Made by a program: the position numbers and the translations under genes
Assembly: GCA_050012675.1 (NCBI GenBank)
Contig: JBEKGS010000005.1
Location: 54,513 to 118,512, forward strand
DNA length: 64,000 nucleotides
Reading direction: 5' to 3'
DNA from: Fen-455 sp050012675
Lineage (GTDB): Bacteria; Actinomycetota; Acidimicrobiia; Acidimicrobiales; Bog-793
The notes under the pieces: generated by a model
Database searches by the model: none
What the model was told of the DNA's origin: nothing
Seen by the model: only the letters and a program-made list of their open reading frames with translations
Shown here: positions 8,904 through 17,616 of the stretch, piece by piece
How the letters are laid out: each line of letters begins with the position of its first letter
How positions within the stretch are numbered: the first letter of the stretch is position 1

Positions 8904-9290
8904 ATGGCCAAGTGGCTGACTCAGGAGTGGCTCGACGAGGGAAAGAAGCTTGCCGAAGGACAGCCGGAGCGCCCGGGAGCTTCCGCAAGACTGCAGTACG
9001 TGATCACCGGCGGCCCCGAAGGCGACATCCGCTACTACTGGGTGCTCGAGAACGGGAAACTCCTCGAGTCGCGGCTCGGTGAGCTGCCCGACGCCGAGGT
9101 GACCCTCACGGAGAGCTACGAGGACGCCATGCGCATCCAGAAGAACGAGCTCGACGCCAACGCCGCCTTCATGCAGGGACGGGTGAAGGTGAGCGGCAAC
9201 ATGGCCAAGCTGATGGCACTGCTCCCCATCACGAATTCTGCGGAGTACAAGCAGCTCCAGGTCGACACCTTGGAGTTCACCGAGTTCTGA
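8904..9290 (+). CDS. SCP2 sterol-binding domain protein
   Basis: 128 residues, a stand-alone SCP2-type lipid-binding fold: N-terminal MAKWLTQEWLDEG, a central beta region with IRYYWVLENGKL, the Asp-rich segment DAEVTLTESYED (70-81) and the C-terminal helix region FMQGRVKVSGNMAKLMALLP. Such proteins bind acyl-CoA or other hydrophobic ligands; the ligand here is unknown. A good Shine-Dalgarno GAGGAGG precedes the ATG. It has 71 bases to mca and converges with the ChbG-like gene. Confidence 0.85.
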   Translation: MAKWLTQEWLDEGKKLAEGQPERPGASARLQYVITGGPEGDIRYYWVLENGKLLESRLGELPDAEVTLTESYEDAMRIQKNELDANAAFMQGRVKVSGNMAKLMALLPITNSAEYKQLQVDTLEFTEF

Positions 9291-9333
9291 TCCACGCGGA
9301 CCGGGATCAGACGGCCCGCGCCAGCCCGTCCGG

Positions 9334-10275
9334 TCAGTGAGCGCGCATGAGCTCGCGAAGAGCCCGGTAGCCGAGGAGCTTCACGCCGGCGGTATCGGCC
9401 GCTCGGCCAAGAGCCGCCTTGCTCGAGAGCAGCCCCATGTCGCGGGTACGTCGGCGCCAGTCGGGTGCCGCCTCGCGCAGCTCGGGCGTGTCGGCGGCCG
9501 GACGAAGACAGATCTCAGTGACGCCGGGCTCGACCCCGGCGAACAGCTCGACGAGTTGCGCCTCCGCGTCGGCCTCGTCGGCCGGCGAGCCGTCCCGGAT
9601 TCCTGACGGCTTTCCGGTGAGCAGGACGCGATCAGGTGACAGCACGCCCCGCTCGGCGGCGAGCGATCGGAACGGGAATCCTGCTAGTCGCTGCGCGCTG
9701 GCATCAGGCAGGCGCAGAGGCAGGCGGAACTCCTCGGCCAGGTCCAAGAAGACGTCGAAGAACTCCGCTTTGAGCTGAACCTCGTCCAGGTGGGTGTCGA
9801 GGTGGCTCACGTCGAAACCCCAGTAGATGGCACGCTCGAGCTGGGCCCGGCACTCCCGGCGCACTTCATCGAGGTCCGCGTGATCCCACAGGTCGGCCGG
9901 CGTGCGCGGGAACCCGCCGTCACCGTCGAGCAGGGACGGCGCGTGGGTGATCGGTCCCCAGCGGTAAAGGTCGTGCTCGGCGTTGAGCGTGAGACCGACG
10001 CCGATGTCCTCGCCCCGGTACTGCGCCGCGGCACCTCGCGCCCACGGGGCGGGGACCAAGAGCGTCGCCGTGGTGGCAGTCCCGTTGCGCAGCGACTCGT
10101 AGATAGCGATGTTCCCGGCGTGGAACACCCCGAGCTCGGCGCAGCTCAGCACGAGCACGCGGTCGCCGGGGCCGTAGCCGAGTCGCTCAACCAGTGCGGT
10201 CACAGGACCGACGGTAGCCGCAGTCTGCTGGGCAGCCGAACATTGCGTGCCGCTGGCCCCGGGCACCCCGTTCAA
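9334..10275 (-). CDS. ChbG/HpnK (YdjC-like) carbohydrate deacetylase family protein
   Basis: 313 residues from TTG 10275, which has an AGGTGG-type ribosome site; GTG 10203 would give 289 residues and a more usual N-terminus. The motifs are those of YdjC/ChbG proteins: an early strand ending LSCAELGVF where homologues have NADDFG, then GVGLTLNAEHD (metal-site His) and the pair HLDTHLDEVQ at about residue 160. Family members remove N-acetyl groups from oligosaccharides or hopanoid precursors. The first metal Asp is replaced by Glu (CAELG instead of ADDFG), so activity may differ. Divergent from the SPFH gene. Confidence 0.75.
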   Translation of the reverse strand: MNGVPGASGTQCSAAQQTAATVGPVTALVERLGYGPGDRVLVLSCAELGVFHAGNIAIYESLRNGTATTATLLVPAPWARGAAAQYRGEDIGVGLTLNAEHDLYRWGPITHAPSLLDGDGGFPRTPADLWDHADLDEVRRECRAQLERAIYWGFDVSHLDTHLDEVQLKAEFFDVFLDLAEEFRLPLRLPDASAQRLAGFPFRSLAAERGVLSPDRVLLTGKPSGIRDGSPADEADAEAQLVELFAGVEPGVTEICLRPAADTPELREAAPDWRRRTRDMGLLSSKAALGRAADTAGVKLLGYRALRELMRAH

Positions 10276-10322
10276 GAGGAACCACCTGCTCGCACCGGTG
10301 AGGAACGTGGCACACTGACGCG

Positions 10323-11267
10323 ATGGTGTTCTCTGGCATTCTGGCCTCGGGCGATGTCGTGGGCGGGATCGTCGCAGGCGTGGTCGTCCTGGCGATCGTG
10401 GTCATGATCCTCTCCCGTTCGTTCCTGACGGTGGTGACCGAGTACCAACGGGCGGTGTTCTTCCGTTTCGGGCGAATCCGTGCCCAGGCCAAAGGCCCGG
10501 GCCTGATCTTCCGCATCCCCGCCGTCGACCGGGTCGTCAAGGTCAACCTCCGGGTAGAAGTCGTCGACATCCCCCCGCAGTCAGCAATCACGGCCGACAA
10601 CGTCACCTTGCAGGTCGATGCTGTCGTCTACTTCCGGGTGGACGACCCTGTCAGGGCCATCGTCGGGGTGGACAACTTCCGCCTCGCCAGCCAGCGCATC
10701 GCCATGACGAGCCTGCGCTCGATCATCGGCCGCCATGAGCTCGACAACCTCCTCGCCCACAGGGAGGACATAAACAACGAGCTCAAGGCTCAGATCGCGC
10801 TGTCGACGCAGGGTTTCGGCGTCGAGGTCCACGAGGTCCAGATCCGCGACATCTCCCTCCCGGGAGAACTCGTGCGGGCGATGTCCCGCCAAGCCGAGGC
10901 GGAACGGGAGCGCAGGGCGAAGGTGATCGCCGCCACCGGCGAGCTCGAGGCGTCCAGAGAATTGTCGGAGGCGGCGACGATGCTGGCGTCGTCGCCTGGT
11001 TCGATGCAGCTGCGGTCCCTGCAGACCCTGGCGGAGGTCGCGACCGAGCACAACTCCACTTTGATCTTCCCCATCCCTATTGAGCTGCTCGAGTTCATGA
11101 GGCGCCCCGGCGCGCCGGACGACGCCAGTCCGTTCGCCGTGCCACCTCCGCGCCGGCCGAGCCCGCCGGCCCCCGCAGCGCCTGCGGCCGTCGCGCCCGT
11201 GCCGGGCGCCCCCGCCGAGCTCGGGGCGGCCGCACCGACTGAAGACACCACAGGGGCGGGTACCTGA
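10323..11267 (+). CDS. SPFH/Band 7 domain protein (slipin/stomatin family)
   Basis: 314 residues: one N-terminal membrane helix (about 11-31), then the SPFH domain beginning VVTEYQRAVFFRFGRI and running through VKVNLRVEVVDIPPQ and VTLQVDAVVYFRV to the coiled-coil segment rich in Arg, Glu and Ala (ending about 245), followed by FPIPIELLEFM and a Pro/Ala-rich tail (265-314). Slipins scaffold membrane microdomains, often with an NfeD partner; no nfeD gene is adjacent here. Starts at ATG 10323, 47 bases from the divergent ChbG-like gene. Confidence 0.88.
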   Translation: MVFSGILASGDVVGGIVAGVVVLAIVVMILSRSFLTVVTEYQRAVFFRFGRIRAQAKGPGLIFRIPAVDRVVKVNLRVEVVDIPPQSAITADNVTLQVDAVVYFRVDDPVRAIVGVDNFRLASQRIAMTSLRSIIGRHELDNLLAHREDINNELKAQIALSTQGFGVEVHEVQIRDISLPGELVRAMSRQAEAERERRAKVIAATGELEASRELSEAATMLASSPGSMQLRSLQTLAEVATEHNSTLIFPIPIELLEFMRRPGAPDDASPFAVPPPRRPSPPAPAAPAAVAPVPGAPAELGAAAPTEDTTGAGT

Positions 11268-11333
11268 TCGCTCCTGGTCGGGGCGAGGCATCGCGTCCCG
11301 TCCCGTGCGCGAAGCGGGTTTGTCAGGCTCCGA

Positions 11334-11876
11334 TCAGAGGGCGGACCGGCGCTCGAGAGGCAGGATCCGCCTTCCGACACGGCCGAGCACGAGCCCGATC
11401 GCGATGCCACCTGCGACGTCGGAGGCGTGGTGGATCTTGGTGTGGATGCGGCTGAGAGCTACAACCGTCGCCGCCGCGTAGTAGACGGGCGCGAGTCTTT
11501 CGTCCTCGGCGAGCAGCGACGCGGCGCAGAACGCCGCCGTGGCGTGGCCTGAGGGGAAGCTCGAGGTGATGGGCTGGCGGAACGGCAGCGGGTGCGCCTC
11601 CATAGGTCTCGGGCGCCGCCTGCGGAAAAGGGACTTCACCCCGATGTTGACCAGCACGGACTCGATCCCGGTCGCCGCCACCGCCCGGACGCCCGCACGG
11701 GTGTCACCGGGACGGCCGCGGAGGATTCGTAAGAGACCGAGGGCGGTCCAGATCAGGCCGAAGTCGCCGAGTGCCGTGGCGGTGTAGAAGATCCGGTCCG
11801 CGATCCGGTTCCCTCGCAACGGGGCGAAGATCTCGTCGACGCGGGCGTCGAGCGTCTTGACGAACGGACGGATCAA
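11334..11876 (-). CDS. PAP2-family membrane phosphatase
   Basis: 180 residues with the full PAP2 signature: KSLFRRRRP (motif 1, about 92-100), SFPSGHATA (motif 2, about 115-123) and SRIHTKIHHASD (motif 3, about 147-158). Several hydrophobic helices place it in the cytoplasmic membrane. Likely substrates are undecaprenyl diphosphate or other lipid phosphates; the exact one cannot be read from the sequence. The TTG start at 11876 overlaps the stop of the upstream nuclease gene (TTGA), which explains why a much longer open frame upstream is only a shadow of that gene. Confidence 0.85.
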   Translation of the reverse strand: MIRPFVKTLDARVDEIFAPLRGNRIADRIFYTATALGDFGLIWTALGLLRILRGRPGDTRAGVRAVAATGIESVLVNIGVKSLFRRRRPRPMEAHPLPFRQPITSSFPSGHATAAFCAASLLAEDERLAPVYYAAATVVALSRIHTKIHHASDVAGGIAIGLVLGRVGRRILPLERRSAL

Positions 11877-12772
11877 GCCGACAGGCTCTCTGCCCCGACC
11901 GCGACACCGAGCCCGGGAGCATCGGCCGGCGCTGACTGAGGAGGCACAGCTCCAGCGCTTGCCAGTTGCGTCGCGGCCAGCGTCGGATCGCCCCCGAAAG
12001 CGGGGCAGTAGGCCTGGAATGCGCAGAATCGGCAAAGGCTCGAAGGGTTGGGCCGGAAATCGTCCTCCCTGCATGCCCGTTCGATGGCGGACCACACGCC
12101 GAGGGCCCGCTGACGGGTGCCGCGCATTGCCTGATCGGTTGGCGCCGCCGAGATGACGATGCGATCGCGCAAGTAGAGGAGTCGGACGACCGACGGCCGC
12201 CTGCCCAGCTCCGCCTCGCACATGAGGGCGTACATCTGGACACCGCTCAAGCGTGACCTGGACTGCTCGTTTCGCGGAGCGCGTCCGGTCTTGTAGTCGA
12301 CGACGGCGAGGCTGCCGTCCTCGAGTTCATCGAGCCTGTCGATGATGCCCCGCACGGTGATGCCCGCGAGATCGGTGCTCAGATTGAGCTCGAGCCCGAC
12401 CGCGTTCACGGCGTCGGGGTCCTCGAGCTCCAGATAGCGGTCCACGAGCACACGCGCGTCGACGAGGTAGGCAGCCTCCTCGGCCGCGTCGAGCCCGAGG
12501 CAGCCCAGTTCCTCGCCGCCGGCCAGCTCCCGCCAGGCTGTGTCCAAGGCCTGCTGTGCGGCAACCCTGCTTCTCGAGCCACGCGGGTACTCGCTGAACA
12601 GCAGCTCGAGTGCCCGGTGGACCAGCGTGCCCTTCAGGGCCGCCGGCGACGGGGGCTCCGGCAGGCGCTCGACTACCGAGAAGCGGAAGGCGAGCGGGCA
12701 ATTCGTGAAGGCCGTGATCTTCGAGGGGGACAGCGTGCTCGGAACTGGTAGGTCGGTGACCGGAGAAGCCAT
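11873..12772 (-). CDS. RecB-like PD-(D/E)XK exonuclease family protein
   Basis: 299 residues from ATG 12772. The N-terminus has TLSPSKITAFTNCPLAFRF, where the first Cys of an iron-sulfur cluster is expected, and the end has CRFCAFQAYCPAF with the remaining three (about 253-265), as in Cas4/AddB-type nucleases. The nuclease core is GTLVHRALE (motif with His) and VRGIIDRLDELEDGSLAVVDYKTG, containing the catalytic Asp and D-YK. Actinobacterial stand-alone proteins of this type are often annotated RecB family exonuclease; their DNA-repair role is inferred. No Cas genes are nearby. Coupled to PAP2 downstream. Confidence 0.88.
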   Translation of the reverse strand: MASPVTDLPVPSTLSPSKITAFTNCPLAFRFSVVERLPEPPSPAALKGTLVHRALELLFSEYPRGSRSRVAAQQALDTAWRELAGGEELGCLGLDAAEEAAYLVDARVLVDRYLELEDPDAVNAVGLELNLSTDLAGITVRGIIDRLDELEDGSLAVVDYKTGRAPRNEQSRSRLSGVQMYALMCEAELGRRPSVVRLLYLRDRIVISAAPTDQAMRGTRQRALGVWSAIERACREDDFRPNPSSLCRFCAFQAYCPAFGGDPTLAATQLASAGAVPPQSAPADAPGLGVAVGAESLSA

Positions 12773-12782
12773 TGCCCCCAGG

Positions 12783-13631
12783 CTACGCCGGGGGTGCATC
12801 AAGGTCTCGGATCACCGAGTCGGCGACGAGAGATGGCTGTTCGAGAGGTCCGAAATGTCCTAGTCCCGAGAGGATCTCGAGGCGTCCTTTCGCGAGGCGT
12901 TGGACGACCGGCTCGAAATCGGCCGGCGTGAAGCTGCGGCTGATGGCACCGCACGCGATGACGACAGGGCACTCCACGGCGTCGAGTCGGGAGAAGCCAG
13001 GATGGCAGAGGCCGCCCTCGTACATCAGCGCCTCGTTCTCCCCCCTGCACCGGAGCCGCACGGAACCGTCCGGCAGGTCTTCGAAACCGAACGCGACATA
13101 GGCGGCCAGTACATCGGGGTGAAGCGTGTCGAGGGGCGGCTTCGAGGCGTAGTTCGCATAGGCGTCCCGCCGGGAGGAGAAGACCTCCCTTCGTTGCCTG
13201 GCCCCTTGTGCGAGCGCGTCGGACGGGTTGGGGGTCGTCGAGGCCCCGGGAGCAACGATGACGGGCTCGAAACAGTAGAGGGCCGAGAAGGTGCCGGGCT
13301 GCGCCTGCTCTGCGAGAAGCAGTGAGGCGCCACCGCAGGAATGCCCTATGCCCAAAGGACTCTCGAGCCCTAGGGCATCGACAGCTGTCAGGACGTCAGT
13401 CCCGAAACCGACCCAGTCGAAGTTCAGGTCCTCGGGCACTGCGGACTCGCCGTGGCCGCGGAGATCGAGGGCCAGACAGTGGAAATGGGTTCCGAGATTG
13501 TCTGCCAGCGGAGCGAGCACTCGGGCGTGGAAGCCGGTCGCGTGAACAAGGAGGGCAGGCGGTCCCTCACCCCCGAGGTCGTACAGGGCCACGACGAGGC
13601 CGTCGGGTGTCAGGGCTCGGTCGGGCGGCAC
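12783..13631 (-). CDS. Alpha/beta hydrolase
   Basis: 282 residues with an alpha/beta-hydrolase core: the oxyanion strand PALLVHATGFHARV, the LDLRGHGES strand turn, the nucleophile elbow GHSCGG (about residue 97) and the catalytic His in GLGHFGPLEQP near residue 262. The acid residue is probably the Asp of FTPADFEP. The substrate is unknown; the general fold covers esterases, epoxide hydrolases and C-C hydrolases. GTG start at 13631. Upstream of the RecB-like gene by 10 bases, so the three minus-strand genes form one operon. Confidence 0.82.
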   Translation of the reverse strand: MPPDRALTPDGLVVALYDLGGEGPPALLVHATGFHARVLAPLADNLGTHFHCLALDLRGHGESAVPEDLNFDWVGFGTDVLTAVDALGLESPLGIGHSCGGASLLLAEQAQPGTFSALYCFEPVIVAPGASTTPNPSDALAQGARQRREVFSSRRDAYANYASKPPLDTLHPDVLAAYVAFGFEDLPDGSVRLRCRGENEALMYEGGLCHPGFSRLDAVECPVVIACGAISRSFTPADFEPVVQRLAKGRLEILSGLGHFGPLEQPSLVADSVIRDLDAPPA

Positions 13632-13704
13632 TTAGGGGCACGCTAGTGGCTGGCTTGTGGCGCGATGGCAGGATCTGGCGCGAGCGGGCTAGAAAGGGTG
13701 GACT

Positions 13705-14307
13705 GTGCAGCACCTTCTTTCGTCCTGGGGCTACCTCGCGCTCGTTCTTTTGACATTCGCCGAGGCGGCGTGTGTGCCCATCCCTTCCGAGGTGACTCTC
13801 GGTTACGCCGGTTACCTGGCCTCGACCGGGCGGCTCGACATCGCGATCGTGATCGTCCTCGCCGTATGCGGAGAGCTTCTCGGCTCGTTCGTCGGCTGGT
13901 CCATCGGCCGTTTCGGCGGCCGTCCCCTTGTCGAGAAGCTGGGTCGCTACGTTCTGCTCACGAAATCCGACCTGGACAGGACGGAACGTTGGTTCGCCAG
14001 GCGCGGTGAGCCGGCTGTCTTCTTCGGGCGCATCCTGCCCGTGGTTCGCACCTTCATATCGATTCCCGCCGGTTTCGCGGAGATGGGCCTCGTGCGTTTC
14101 GGCGTGGCGACGTTCTCGGGCAGCGCCATCTGGTGCACGGCGATCGCCCTGGTCGGATACGAGCTCGGCGGGGAGTGGAACAAGATCACCAAAGGCTTCA
14201 GCGCCGCCGGTTACCTGCTCGTGGCCATAGCCATCGTCGTCATCGCCGCCTTCGTGCTTCACCGCCTTGCGGCGGTACGGCGCGAGCGCGCGGCTGCCCG
14301 CCGCTAG
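13705..14307 (+). CDS. DedA/SNARE-associated family membrane protein
   Basis: 200 residues. It shows the DedA signature: an N-terminal helix leading to EAACVPIPSEVTLGYAG with the conserved acidic residues and Pro pair, then WSIGRFGGRPLVEKLGRY and FFGRILPVVRTFISIPAG with the conserved Arg pair. Four to five hydrophobic segments. DedA proteins include undecaprenyl-phosphate and phospholipid flippases (UptA, DedA) driven by the proton gradient. Which lipid it moves here is not known. GTG start at 13705, divergent from the hydrolase operon. Confidence 0.87.
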   Translation: MQHLLSSWGYLALVLLTFAEAACVPIPSEVTLGYAGYLASTGRLDIAIVIVLAVCGELLGSFVGWSIGRFGGRPLVEKLGRYVLLTKSDLDRTERWFARRGEPAVFFGRILPVVRTFISIPAGFAEMGLVRFGVATFSGSAIWCTAIALVGYELGGEWNKITKGFSAAGYLLVAIAIVVIAAFVLHRLAAVRRERAAARR

Positions 14308-14334
14308 CCCAGGTTCCGGCTGAGCGTTGCGGGC

Positions 14335-15408
14335 TCAGCCCTCAGGGCAGTGAGCAGTCGAGGCCTCCCCCGAGTTGGAGCTGACCTCGAGGCACGACTC
14401 GTCGACGGCCACGAAATCTCTTGCCGGGATCTGCTTCATCATGTTGACGAGGGTGATGGGCCACTGCGGGAAGGCACTTCCCTGGAAGTACCAGTTGCTG
14501 CCGTTGTCCGCGAGTATCAGGCCGTAGTGCTGCATTGCCCGGATGATCACCGCCAGTTGAGAGCAGTACGGCGACCCGGCCTTGCAGATGTCCGAGGCGC
14601 TGAAGCCGGCGCTCAAACGGAAGCGTGCCCCCATCGGGGGATAGTCCGCGCCGCAGGAGCCGGCTTGGTGGCGGGCCGGCCAGATGTAGGCGTCGTCGGT
14701 GCACTGGGCCGTGAAACGAATGGCGTGGTCGACCTTGCCCGAGAGCACCTCCTGGTACTTGAGGAGACCGGGCAGGATCGGCAGACCCGCAGCATCGGCC
14801 GAGGTCCAGCTCGCGGGACGAAGGGCGTTCGAGTTGAGGTTCCAGATGGCTCCCGAACCGGCAGTTGAGGCCGTCGGGGACACGTACTGCGCGTCCCAGA
14901 GCTCGTAGAGGACGCAGGTCGCCGGATCGACCATGATGGCGTGCCGGTCCCCCGAGGCCTTGAGGCCACCTTCGATCGGCGTCGTGGGGCCGAAGGGGTA
15001 AGGGCCCTTGTCGCTCTCGTCGGCGTACTCGAATCGCAGGTGGATGAAGGCCTGGGTCTTGGGGTTGATGACCGTCCACGGGATGCCGTACGGATAGCCG
15101 CCCTCGTTCGGACCGAAGTCCGGATGGAGATTCGTGATGGCAGAGGCCATGTTCGCCATCCACGTTGCGCTGTTCTTGTTGACCGGGAGCTTGGAGATGT
15201 CGGTGTTCCAGACGTTGTCCGCAGGGAACATCTGGCACTTCGGCGCGCCGGGCACAGCCGGGCCCGTCGGTGCGGCGGCGCGCGGCACGCCCGGCGCCGC
15301 GGCCGCGGGCTGGACAACAGGGCTGCTCGCGACGAGCAGAGCAAGGCATGCGAAGGCGGCGAGCGGTCGGAGACGCAAACTCAGGCGCGATCTTAGGAAG
15401 TGGTCCAT
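14335..15408 (-). CDS. Conserved secreted protein of unknown function
   Basis: 357 residues. A Sec signal peptide with basic start and hydrophobic core LAAFACLALLVASS ends in an Ala-rich cleavage region near residue 38, followed by a short Pro/Ala linker. The mature part starts FPADNVWNTDISKLPVN, contains DPATCVLYELWDA and a late region with paired Cys, and ends in a Cys-containing tail. I have seen similar exported proteins in actinobacteria and soil proteobacteria but know no function. The many aromatic residues and the FPADN-W motif suggest a carbohydrate-active or binding fold; this is a guess. Convergent with the DedA gene. Confidence 0.7.
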   Translation of the reverse strand: MDHFLRSRLSLRLRPLAAFACLALLVASSPVVQPAAAAPGVPRAAAPTGPAVPGAPKCQMFPADNVWNTDISKLPVNKNSATWMANMASAITNLHPDFGPNEGGYPYGIPWTVINPKTQAFIHLRFEYADESDKGPYPFGPTTPIEGGLKASGDRHAIMVDPATCVLYELWDAQYVSPTASTAGSGAIWNLNSNALRPASWTSADAAGLPILPGLLKYQEVLSGKVDHAIRFTAQCTDDAYIWPARHQAGSCGADYPPMGARFRLSAGFSASDICKAGSPYCSQLAVIIRAMQHYGLILADNGSNWYFQGSAFPQWPITLVNMMKQIPARDFVAVDESCLEVSSNSGEASTAHCPEG

Positions 15409-15499
15409 CTTCGGAGTATCGGCCCCGGAGGTGGCGCCTTGAGACCTTCTTGCGAGTCCGCTCGAGGAGCCCTACGGTCGGCTCGAAGGAGGACCCCAC

Positions 15500-16303
15500 A
15501 TGGACGAATTCGAGCAGATCACCAAGGGGGCAGCCGACCCCCTGGCCCACCTCCTCAAGGAGGCAGTCCGGCTGGCCCGCCAGGCGGGCGAGCTGACCCT
15601 GGGCTACTTCCGCTCCGCTGCCCTGACCATCGAGCAGAAGAGCGACGGTTCGCCTGTCACCCAAGCCGACCGGCAAGCCGAGCGGCTCATCCGCGAAGAG
15701 CTCGAGCTGGCCCACCCCGGCGACGGGATCCTCGGGGAAGAAGAGGACGAGAAACCCACCCGGACCGGCCGCCGGTGGATCGTGGACCCGATCGACGGGA
15801 CGCTGGCCTTCACTCACGGCGTGGGCCTCTACTCGAACCTGCTGGCGCTCGAGGACGAGCAGGGCATCGCCTTGGGCGTGATCAACGTGCCCGTCCTCGG
15901 CGAGACGGTTTACGCCGCGCGGGGGCTCGGGTGTTACTGCAACGGCGTGCCTGCCCGGGTGAGCGAGTGCGGTGAGCTGGCGCAGAGTTACTTGACGACG
16001 AGCAGCTTCGGCGAGTGGGACGAGACCGTGCTGCTCAAAGTGAAGCGGGCGGGCATCGAACTTCGCACCTGGGGTGACGGCTACGGCTACGCCCTCGTCG
16101 CGACCGGGCGACTGGACGCCATGGCCGATTCGTGGGCCCAGCCCTACGACATAGCCGCCATGCCAGTGATCATCTCGGAGGCAGGTGGGCGGTTCACGGA
16201 CTGGAGTGGCCTGCCCGGGTTCCGAGGCGGCTCCGGGCTAGCCACGAACGGGCGCATCCACGGCGAGCTCTTGAAGCTCCTGGGCGCCTCGGCCGGGCGG
16301 TGA
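15500..16303 (+). CDS. hisN: Histidinol-phosphatase / inositol monophosphatase family protein
   Basis: 267 residues of the Mg-dependent IMPase fold. Metal ligands are in GEEE (79-82) and DPIDGT (96-101); the second Asp site is AQPYDIAAMPVIISEAGG (about 212-229). The DPIDGTLAFTHG stretch and actinobacterial length favour HisN, which hydrolyses L-histidinol phosphate in histidine synthesis, over inositol phosphatase, but this cannot be settled by motif alone. Strong Shine-Dalgarno GAAGGAGG before the ATG. hutI follows 40 bases later, an odd pairing of histidine synthesis and breakdown. Confidence 0.82.
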   Translation: MDEFEQITKGAADPLAHLLKEAVRLARQAGELTLGYFRSAALTIEQKSDGSPVTQADRQAERLIREELELAHPGDGILGEEEDEKPTRTGRRWIVDPIDGTLAFTHGVGLYSNLLALEDEQGIALGVINVPVLGETVYAARGLGCYCNGVPARVSECGELAQSYLTTSSFGEWDETVLLKVKRAGIELRTWGDGYGYALVATGRLDAMADSWAQPYDIAAMPVIISEAGGRFTDWSGLPGFRGGSGLATNGRIHGELLKLLGASAGR

Positions 16304-16343
16304 GCAAGGTGCCCGGCGGTCGCGGCGGTGCCGGGGCCCTGCG

Positions 16344-17525
16344 GTGAGGCCGCCCGTCGGCTCGCTGCTCGTGCGAGGCATAGGGCAGCTCGTCACCAAT
16401 CACTCCGATCTCGGAGCCGGGCCGCTCGGAGTCGTCCGCGACGTCGACCTCGTCGTCGAGGACGGGATCGTGACCTTTATCGGAACTGCCGCCGTTTCGC
16501 CCGCAGCCGACGAAGTGCTTGAGGCGGCCGGTCGTTGCGTGGTCCCGGGTTTCGTCGACTCGCACACCCATCTTGTCTTCGCAGGCGACCGCTCCGAGGA
16601 GTTCACGGCAAGAATGGCGGGAAGGCGCTACGAGGCCGGCGGGATAGCAGCCACCGTCGCCGCCACGCGCTCGGCCCCCTCGAGCCTTCTCATGGCAAAG
16701 GCGGCCAAGCTCAAGCGAGAGGCCGAAGCTCAGGGCACGACGACGCTCGAGACGAAGTCCGGTTACGGACTGACGGTCCCCGACGAGTCGCGATGCCTGG
16801 AGGTTGCCGAGACGGTCGCTGAGGAGGTCACCTTTCTCGGAGCCCACGTCGTGGCACCTGAGTTCCGTGGCAGGGAGGAGGAGTACGTCGCACTCGTGAC
16901 CGGCCCGATGCTCGATGCCTGTGCGCCGAAAGCGCGGTGGTGCGACGTCTTTTGCGAGAAAGGCGCCTTCGGTCCCGACGCCGCCCGGGAGATCCTACAG
17001 GCGGGGCGCGCCCGCGGGCTGGGCCTGCGGGTGCACGCGAACCAGCTGTCCCACGGTCCCGGCGTGCAGCTCGCCGTCGCGATGGGCGCGGCCTCGGCTG
17101 ACCACTGCACCCATCTCGACGCGACCGACATCGACGCCCTGGCCGGTTCCGACACGGTCGCGACCCTTCTTCCTGGAGCGGAGTTCTCCACGCGCTCGCC
17201 GTACCCGGATGCACGCCGTCTGCTGGACTCAGGCGTGGCAGTTGCTCTCGCGACCGACTGCAACCCGGGGACCAGCTACACAACCAGCATGCCGTTCGTC
17301 ATTTCCCTGGCCGTGCGCGAGATGCACATGACGCCCGACGAGGCGCTGTTCGCCGCCACTGCCGGAGGAGCGCGGGCGCTTCGACGCGACGACCTCGGCG
17401 TGCTCGCCCCGGGGTTCCGCGGCGACCTGCTCATCTTGGACGCGCCGAGTGCCGCGCACCTCGCCTACCGACCCGGGGTCAACCTCGTGGCCTCGGTGGT
17501 CCGCGCGGGCAGGTTGGTGGGCTGA
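16344..17525 (+). CDS. hutI: Imidazolonepropionase HutI
   Basis: 393 residues. HutI opens the ring of 4-imidazolone-5-propionate to N-formimino-L-glutamate, third step of histidine breakdown. Metal and substrate motifs are present: DSHTHLVFAGDR (72-83), TTLETKSGYGL, LRVHANQLS, ADHCTHLDA and ATDCNPGTSYTTSMP. The GTG at 16344 gives the usual N-terminus. No other hut gene is adjacent; hutU is 41 kb away and ftcD 38 kb away, so the pathway is scattered. The product would feed formimino-glutamate to FtcD. Confidence 0.94.
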   Translation: MRPPVGSLLVRGIGQLVTNHSDLGAGPLGVVRDVDLVVEDGIVTFIGTAAVSPAADEVLEAAGRCVVPGFVDSHTHLVFAGDRSEEFTARMAGRRYEAGGIAATVAATRSAPSSLLMAKAAKLKREAEAQGTTTLETKSGYGLTVPDESRCLEVAETVAEEVTFLGAHVVAPEFRGREEEYVALVTGPMLDACAPKARWCDVFCEKGAFGPDAAREILQAGRARGLGLRVHANQLSHGPGVQLAVAMGAASADHCTHLDATDIDALAGSDTVATLLPGAEFSTRSPYPDARRLLDSGVAVALATDCNPGTSYTTSMPFVISLAVREMHMTPDEALFAATAGGARALRRDDLGVLAPGFRGDLLILDAPSAAHLAYRPGVNLVASVVRAGRLVG

Positions 17526-17616
17526 CAAGAGCGACTCAGTTCGAAGGCGCCGGCGCGGCACCGGCGCGAAGACCCGCGGGAAGCGCCCGGTCGTCTCGGC
17601 TTAAGCTGCGCAGACT

